DNA of 11,098 bases from Candidatus Gastranaerophilales bacterium. GTDB lineage: Bacteria; Cyanobacteriota; Vampirovibrionia; Gastranaerophilales; Gastranaerophilaceae. The translations under genes and the position numbers were made by a program. Below are positions 6,291 through 11,098 of the stretch, in pieces. Numbering within the stretch: the first letter of the stretch is position 1; each line of letters starts with the position of its first letter. The stretch is from NCBI GenBank assembly GCA_021201175.1, contig JAJQFK010000048.1, forward strand, positions 1-11,098, read 5' to 3'. Below the pieces are notes generated by a model that worked only from the letters and a program-made list of their open reading frames with translations, had not been told where the DNA came from and did not search any database.

Positions 6291-7907
6291 ATGGAAATCA
6301 ATAAAATTCAAGATAATACAAGTTTTAAAAACGGCAATATGGGTTTATTGTCAAAAGGACTATATACCCTGAGTAATAACGACATGTTAAAAGCTGCCGG
6401 AATAGATTTTTTCTGCACGGATACTCAAAGAACAGTGCTGGAATATAAAAACAGGGGCAAAAATGCCGGAATAGAAATGGGATTTAGAGAATATACAGGA
6501 ACATTTATAGTCGGATTTTCAGCAGCACTTTTTGCTTTATTAACTTCAAAGGTTTTATCTAATAAATATAAACCCGATGTCAAAATTAATCCTTCGTCAT
6601 GGGCGACAAATGATGCACTTGACGTATTTAACAATATTTATAAATCAGGAAATAAAACTCCGGAAGATTTTATCAGAAATACATTTAATTCATTAAGCGG
6701 AACTATAGGTAAAAAAAGAAAATCATTTAATTCAATCCCTAAAGAAAAAACTGAACCTATTATTGAAAAAATGACCGAATTAATTAAAAAACCAAATATC
6801 GATAAAAAGGAATTAAAAAATTCATTAAAAAATATTCAAAATGAAACAATAAAAGTTCTTGGTGCGGATAATGAAATATTTATTAAGTCAGGCGGTAAGG
6901 AATTAAAATCAAATTTAAGCCATACTCTAAGAGATATAGCAGATACAGGCAGAAATGTATTTTTTAAAGAGGGGGCTGATATAAATTCCGTAATTCAAAA
7001 ATTAAAAATATTAAACAAATCAAGAATAATGCTGGCTATACCATTATCAATGACATTAGCAATTTCAAATCAATATATAAACAGACGCATTACAAAAGCA
7101 AGAACAGGCATTGATAATTTCGTAGGAGAAAACGGATATGAAAACAATGTAAAAAATAAAACAGAACAGAAAAAAGAAAAAGGATTGTTATTAAAAAAAC
7201 TATTATCTATCGGAATATTTTTAGCAATGTTGACAAAAACAATGGGAATAAAAAATCCCGCAGACATAATAAACAAACTTGAATTCAACGGTCCCGCCAC
7301 CGGGGGAAACACAATAAAAACAATATATGCGACTCTTATAACAGGAAGAATTTTAGCGGCTAAGGATTCTACGGAGTTAAGAGAAACTAATACAAGAGAT
7401 TATCTGGGATTCTTAAACTGGCTTGTATTAGGAGATTTTGCAGCAAAAGGAACAGCGCAACTTTTAGATAGAAATCAGGAGAATCTGTTTAATATTTCAA
7501 AACAGGGAAACGGCATTAAACATTGGCTTAGTGATGTATCTTTAAAATCCCAAAAGGAAATATTAGCAGGCAGCGGCAACGTAAAGAAAAATTTAAGAAA
7601 TTTAAATATTGCACAACTCTCCGGAATTATGTACAGCGCGCTAATGCTCGGCTTTGTATTACCAAAACTCAATATTTGGATTACGCAAAGAAAAGCAAAG
7701 AATCCGGAACATAATCCAGTGTCGTCCGCATTTTTCGATGACTCCTCGTCCCCGAAAAATTGGGGCTCATTCAAGAAAAATTATGATGTTTTAAGTATTG
7801 ATGAATTTATTCAAAATTCCGCCAACTCAAGTTTTCATGGTAACATGAAAACAAAAGAGAAAACTAATGAAAGATACCAGAGAAAAACAATTAACACAAT
7901 GCCTTGA
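6291..7907 (+). CDS. Multi-pass membrane protein of unknown function
   Basis: I do not recognise a characterised family. The product is 538 residues. It starts with a polar stretch containing TSFKNG (10-15), not a signal peptide. Hydrophobic segments lie at about 70-88, 246-262, 299-318, 342-357 (weaker), 371-389 and 443-465, separated by Lys-rich loops; the loop at about 90-245 is long and soluble in character. The C-terminal tail (466-538) is hydrophilic and Ser/Lys-rich. No catalytic motif stands out. The ATG has a strong GGAGG four to five bases upstream. The gene lies directly behind the leader terminator, so it would be the first gene controlled by it. Its last 41 bases overlap the start of the DtxR-like gene, indicating a shared message and probably translational coupling. 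Transport or envelope roles are possible but unsupported. Confidence 0.85.
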   Translation: MEINKIQDNTSFKNGNMGLLSKGLYTLSNNDMLKAAGIDFFCTDTQRTVLEYKNRGKNAGIEMGFREYTGTFIVGFSAALFALLTSKVLSNKYKPDVKINPSSWATNDALDVFNNIYKSGNKTPEDFIRNTFNSLSGTIGKKRKSFNSIPKEKTEPIIEKMTELIKKPNIDKKELKNSLKNIQNETIKVLGADNEIFIKSGGKELKSNLSHTLRDIADTGRNVFFKEGADINSVIQKLKILNKSRIMLAIPLSMTLAISNQYINRRITKARTGIDNFVGENGYENNVKNKTEQKKEKGLLLKKLLSIGIFLAMLTKTMGIKNPADIINKLEFNGPATGGNTIKTIYATLITGRILAAKDSTELRETNTRDYLGFLNWLVLGDFAAKGTAQLLDRNQENLFNISKQGNGIKHWLSDVSLKSQKEILAGSGNVKKNLRNLNIAQLSGIMYSALMLGFVLPKLNIWITQRKAKNPEHNPVSSAFFDDSSSPKNWGSFKKNYDVLSIDEFIQNSANSSFHGNMKTKEKTNERYQRKTINTMP

Positions 7908-8400
7908 AAATTATTTGCTGGCAATATATGAATTAGTCAAGCAAAATAAGGCTGCAAGAGTTAAAGATGTATCAACTTATATGAAAAAAGGCGCACCGGC
8001 AACCTCTGATGCCATAAAAATGCTTGCTGTTAAAGGATATATAAATTATGTTCCGTACGGAATTATTACTCTTACTTCTAAAGGAGAAAAAAAGGCACTT
8101 CAAAAAATTGAGCGTCATGGAATAATTTGTCGTTTTCTGGCAAATGTTTTAAAAATCAATGAAAAAGAAGTCAGTATTTGTGCTGAAAATATGGAATATT
8201 CCATGAATGAAATTGTCTTGGAGAAATTTGTTAATTTTTTATGTTTTATGGAAAAATGTACCTGCAAAGAACCAAAATGGGTGAAATCCTTTGAATATTA
8301 TGATAAAAACGGCAAAATGCAAGATAAATGCGATATTTGCAGCAGAAACAAAGAAAATTTTGATAACAGCAAATGCTGCGGCGCTTGCCGGACTAACTAA
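7867..8400 (+). CDS. Cysteine-rich DtxR/MntR-type metalloregulator
   Basis: Likely a metal- or redox-sensing transcription factor, 177 residues. Residues 8-75 form the winged helix of DtxR-family proteins (ENYLLAIYEL, then ARVKDVSTYM, ATSDAIKMLAVKGYINY and a PYGIITLTSKG wing). Residues 76-125 match the dimerisation and metal region (ERHGIICRFLANVL). Against DtxR by eye, H79 is kept as H84 and E105 as E110, but M10 is N15, E83 is C88, H98 is S103, E100 is C105, C102 is E107 (as in MntR) and H106 is Y111. There is no SH3-like third domain; instead a Cys-rich tail with C126, C131-x-C133, C155-x2-C158 and CC170/171-x2-C174. It may bind a different metal or an Fe-S cluster. The start is fixed by the need for the first helix; it overlaps the previous gene by 41 bases and has only a weak Shine-Dalgarno. 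Confidence 0.85.
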   Translation: MKDTREKQLTQCLENYLLAIYELVKQNKAARVKDVSTYMKKGAPATSDAIKMLAVKGYINYVPYGIITLTSKGEKKALQKIERHGIICRFLANVLKINEKEVSICAENMEYSMNEIVLEKFVNFLCFMEKCTCKEPKWVKSFEYYDKNGKMQDKCDICSRNKENFDNSKCCGACRTN

Positions 8401-8484
8401 TTCAGTTCTATGTTGTACCTGCTATATATAATTCAATGAATATTTAAGAGTCTTTAATATTCCCCCTGAAATCAGGCAATAATT

Positions 8485-8520
8485 TTGGAAACATATACTT
8501 TATATAATTATAGTATATGT
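8485..8520 (+). promoter_or_regulatory. Promoter-like region with a 30-bp dyad before the calpain-like gene
   Basis: ACATATACT (8491-8499) and AGTATATGT (8512-8520) are perfect inverted copies around a 12-base AT spacer. A promoter can be read across it: TTGGAA (8485-8490), 18 bases, TATAGT (8509-8514). A TATAAT also lies at 8503-8508. A protein bound to the dyad would cover the core promoter. It could instead form an RNA hairpin, but only a broken T run follows, so terminator function for the upstream gene is doubtful. The rest of the 196-base gap (8401-8596) shows only a small CCTGA/TCAGG hairpin at 8465-8476. Confidence 0.35.
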
Positions 8521-8596
8521 CATATCTACTTTTGCTTTTCAAACATTTATCGTCTGAAATGCAGAAATTGAAAGATTAATTTTCATCAGGTACAAA

Positions 8597-11098
8597 ATGA
8601 ATAATATAACAACGGGTTATAATCCTTTTCTCCGAGAGGTGAAAAGAACAGACACAAAATTAATAAATATAAATAAAAATAAGTCAGTATCTTCAAGCAG
8701 CATAAAAGATGATACGTTTTATTATGCCGGAAATAAAGAAACAAAGGCGTTAAGGCAGGATTTTGAAAAAATAAAAAGCCAACAGGGAATAATTGGTAAA
8801 GCCTGGGATGGAATAAAAAATTTATTCGGAATGAAATCCGGCTCAAAAAAAGTTGAAGAAGTAATAAAGCAGGCTGAAAAAGGCGAAATAACAACAGAAG
8901 AAGCAAAAGAACGCATAAAAAAATATGAAGATGGTCAAAAAATGTGTGTTGATGTTGCTGCTGATATGGCTTCGGGTATTGTTGCCGTCGGTGCATTTGC
9001 CTTAGCCGTACCGACAGGAGGTGCTTCACTTGCGGTAGGTTTAGCCGCCGCAACGGCAGCGGGTGCAGGAGTTAAAATAGGAATAAAAGCCGGCGACGCG
9101 GTTGCAACAGGAAAAGAATATAATAAAAAAGATTTATTGTATGATTTTGCCACAGGAGCAGTTAACGGTTTATTTGCGCCAATCACAAACGGAATAGGAG
9201 CAAGCCTGACAAAAACATTAGGGAAAAAACTGGGGCTTAAAGTTGTGGAAGAAGGCGCAAAAGAAGTTGCGGGACAAGGAATTAAACAGGCTGCAAAATC
9301 CGTAATTTTAACTCAAAGCGTAGATGTAATAGGCGGAACAATAGGGCAAAGAGCATTGGCACTTGGAGCAGGAATGGCTGTTGACGGTGCTTTAGGCGGA
9401 GCTTCGGATAATATGGTAAGAGCTGCACTAAACGGCGAAAACGTTATTGAAGCCGGTATTCAAGGAGCTGTAGGAGGAGCAATTGCCGCACCTGTTATTG
9501 GCGGAGGATTTAGAATTGCCGGAAAAGCCGGTCATGCTTTGAACAATAAAATTACAACTAAACTGGTTCTTCCTGACGGTCTTAATACTAAATTTAAACA
9601 AGGCGAAATTGGGGATTGTGCTTTGCTTTCAACTATAGACGGAATGTTAAATAATCCTTCATCTGCCCAAAATCTCAAAAAATCCATAACAAAAACAGCT
9701 TTCGGGGATTATAACGTTAAAATAGGTGATGAAATAGTGCATGTCGCAAAATCATCTCTGACCGATGAAATGCTTTCTGATACAACAGGAATTAGAATAT
9801 TTGAACAAGCTTATAAACAAATATCCGGTGATATAGACGGCGGATTCGCCGAAACAGTTGCAAAACAATTCGGACTTAATCCCGTTCATATCACAAACGA
9901 CACCATAACAGATGAATTACTTGATAAAATAGCTAAAGAACAAAATAACACCGTCCTTTCTCTGGGTACGCTTATTGATACTGACGGAAATATAAGCTCT
10001 AACGGAGCACATAGGCATTATTTCACAATAAAGGATATCGATGCGGATACAAAAACCGTCAAAATCACAAGCCCTTATGATACTTCCAAAACAATTGAAT
10101 TATCTTATGATGATGTAAAATCTTTAGGAATTTCAATCGACGGTGGAAGTTTAAAAGAAACTGATTTACCTAATATCGCAAGAAATATAGACGATGAAGT
10201 ATTTAAAGGTATTGATATTAGTTCTAACAGAGAAAAATTTGAAAATAGTTTTAATTGCACCGAAGAAGAAATTAATAATATTATCAAAGAATCCATCCAA
10301 GGAGGTTCACAATATAATTTAGATAGTATTATTGCCAATTTAGAATTAAATGATATTTCTGTAGATGACTTTATTAAATTAGTAAATAAAAATTTAGATG
10401 GGGAATCTTTTGAAGATTTTGGAGATATTGCAATTTCTGAAGCATTAAAATCTTTAACCGTATACAAAAATCTTACACATAACAATGTCTTTGACGGTTT
10501 TAAATTATCTTTGGAAGAAATTGATGAATTATATCCGGCTATAACCGAAGGAGATGTTAATAAAATTTATGAAATATTATCAAATAATAACTCTGAAATT
10601 GCAAAAGCTTTCAAGCAAAATGGAATTATTGAAAACAACATAAGTACAATATACAGTTCAGCAACAGACTCAGGATTTTCTGCAATTAATCCGGACAACA
10701 TTGTTGATATAGGAGAAATTAACGGCAAAAACAAAAAAATATTTTTCCCTGACGGAACAACGGTTTCTCATGTTAAATCTGATATAAATAGCAGTGATTT
10801 AATTAAAAGCAACCTGATGACAATGGACTTGATAGACCTTTGTACAAAAAATAATATTGAACTTCCAGATGGCAAAATAAGAATTACTCCTGAATACGGT
10901 GATGCAATAAAACTGGATGTTTCTATACAAGAGATTGCTGAGAAAGCACAAAATTCCGGGATTGACAGCTTGTCCTCACAAGAAATACACGCATTAACAG
11001 ACACTTTTGACAATATGTATAACGATAACAGCAGTTTTAAAAAACAAGTTGAAAATTATATCAAACAAAATCAATCTAAATTTAATAACATATATAAT
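8597..11098 (+). CDS. Large glycine-rich protein with a calpain-like cysteine protease domain (C-terminus beyond window)
   Basis: The frame is open from the ATG at 8597 to the window end, 834 residues with no stop. AGG six bases upstream is a weak ribosome site. Residues 1-115 are polar with amphipathic helices (IGKAWDGIKNLFG). Residues 116-170, about 187-205 and 285-312 are hydrophobic and rich in Gly and Ala (for example GAVGGAIAAPVIGGG). From about 325 to 510 a calpain (C2) protease domain is recognisable: FKQGEIGDCALLSTI has the oxyanion Q335 and nucleophile C341 with the family's six-residue spacing. IFEQAYKQISG near 402 matches the calpain LLEKAYAKLxG region; VLSLGTLI and then AHRHYFTI supply the candidate H474. 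VKITSPYD matches the RNPWG block, but the catalytic Asn position is S492. Residues 510-834 are acidic, Asn/Asp-rich and unrecognised. No signal peptide is seen. It may be a secreted effector or toxin; proteolytic activity is uncertain. Confidence 0.85.
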   Translation, partial: MNNITTGYNPFLREVKRTDTKLININKNKSVSSSSIKDDTFYYAGNKETKALRQDFEKIKSQQGIIGKAWDGIKNLFGMKSGSKKVEEVIKQAEKGEITTEEAKERIKKYEDGQKMCVDVAADMASGIVAVGAFALAVPTGGASLAVGLAAATAAGAGVKIGIKAGDAVATGKEYNKKDLLYDFATGAVNGLFAPITNGIGASLTKTLGKKLGLKVVEEGAKEVAGQGIKQAAKSVILTQSVDVIGGTIGQRALALGAGMAVDGALGGASDNMVRAALNGENVIEAGIQGAVGGAIAAPVIGGGFRIAGKAGHALNNKITTKLVLPDGLNTKFKQGEIGDCALLSTIDGMLNNPSSAQNLKKSITKTAFGDYNVKIGDEIVHVAKSSLTDEMLSDTTGIRIFEQAYKQISGDIDGGFAETVAKQFGLNPVHITNDTITDELLDKIAKEQNNTVLSLGTLIDTDGNISSNGAHRHYFTIKDIDADTKTVKITSPYDTSKTIELSYDDVKSLGISIDGGSLKETDLPNIARNIDDEVFKGIDISSNREKFENSFNCTEEEINNIIKESIQGGSQYNLDSIIANLELNDISVDDFIKLVNKNLDGESFEDFGDIAISEALKSLTVYKNLTHNNVFDGFKLSLEEIDELYPAITEGDVNKIYEILSNNNSEIAKAFKQNGIIENNISTIYSSATDSGFSAINPDNIVDIGEINGKNKKIFFPDGTTVSHVKSDINSSDLIKSNLMTMDLIDLCTKNNIELPDGKIRITPEYGDAIKLDVSIQEIAEKAQNSGIDSLSSQEIHALTDTFDNMYNDNSSFKKQVENYIKQNQSKFNNIYN

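Noticed and set aside
7750..7765. CCCC/GGGG hairpin within the membrane-protein gene
   Set aside because: Four pairs inside coding sequence with no T run; probably local Ser/Pro and Trp/Gly codon use. The surrounding Ser-rich tail is slightly richer in G+C but too short to argue for an insertion.
7867..8400. Assignment of the regulator to MarR or ArsR families
   Set aside because: The ERHGIICRFL block and the order of helices fit DtxR/MntR proteins better, despite the altered ligands.
8465..8476. CCTGA/TCAGG hairpin after the DtxR-like gene as terminator
   Set aside because: The stem is four to five pairs with a very small loop, and the following bases (CAATAATTTT) are not a proper T run.
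8586..9186. Minus-strand open frames opposite the start of the large gene
   Set aside because: The products are Leu/Pro- or Ala-rich low-complexity shadows, while the plus strand stays open for 834 codons with a recognisable protease domain.
10105..11013. Minus-strand open frames near the right end
   Set aside because: They are antisense to the same long plus-strand frame and lack any recognisable motif or ribosome site.

Overview
The window is AT-rich and gene-dense, and looks like the chromosome of a non-photosynthetic relative of Cyanobacteria (Melainabacteria/Vampirovibrionia, probably a gut Gastranaerophilales). The clues are a cyanobacterial-type N-acetylmuramoyl-L-alanine amidase with AMIN domains, which implies a diderm wall, low G+C by eye, and several large glycine-rich or membrane proteins of a kind I associate with that group. 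The assignment is inference; no rRNA or other marker is present. I see no tRNA, rRNA, insertion sequence, CRISPR array or phage gene.

Left part, minus strand (74-4983). Reading in the direction of transcription, there is a GGDEF protein with a receiver-like N-terminus and an altered active-site loop, a secreted AMIN/Amidase_3 cell-wall hydrolase, glutamate racemase (murI) one base after it, and an unrecognised protein with a glycine-zipper hydrophobic segment. murI supplies D-glutamate for peptidoglycan and the amidase cuts the finished wall, so these two form a small wall operon.

Middle (4984-6290). A divergent intergenic region holds promoters for the GGDEF gene and for bioB (biotin synthase, alone, with no other biotin gene nearby). 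An inverted repeat in front of bioB could be an operator. After bioB comes a 238-base region that I consider the best find here. It has a TTGACA box, a 24-codon ORF with three consecutive Cys codons and a fourth close by, a hairpin, an 11-bp antiterminator helix exclusive with it, and a strong intrinsic terminator just before the next gene. This is the layout of an amino-acid attenuator with cysteine as the sensed residue.

Right part, plus strand (6291-11098). The putative attenuator precedes an overlapping pair: a multi-pass membrane protein of unknown function and a DtxR/MntR-type regulator with 11 Cys in 177 residues and a rebuilt metal site. After a 196-base gap containing a 30-bp dyad comes a large ORF still open at the window end (at least 834 residues). 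It has glycine-rich hydrophobic segments followed by a calpain-like (C2 family) cysteine-protease domain in which the usual Asn appears to be Ser. It resembles a secreted effector or polymorphic toxin, but nothing here proves secretion or activity.
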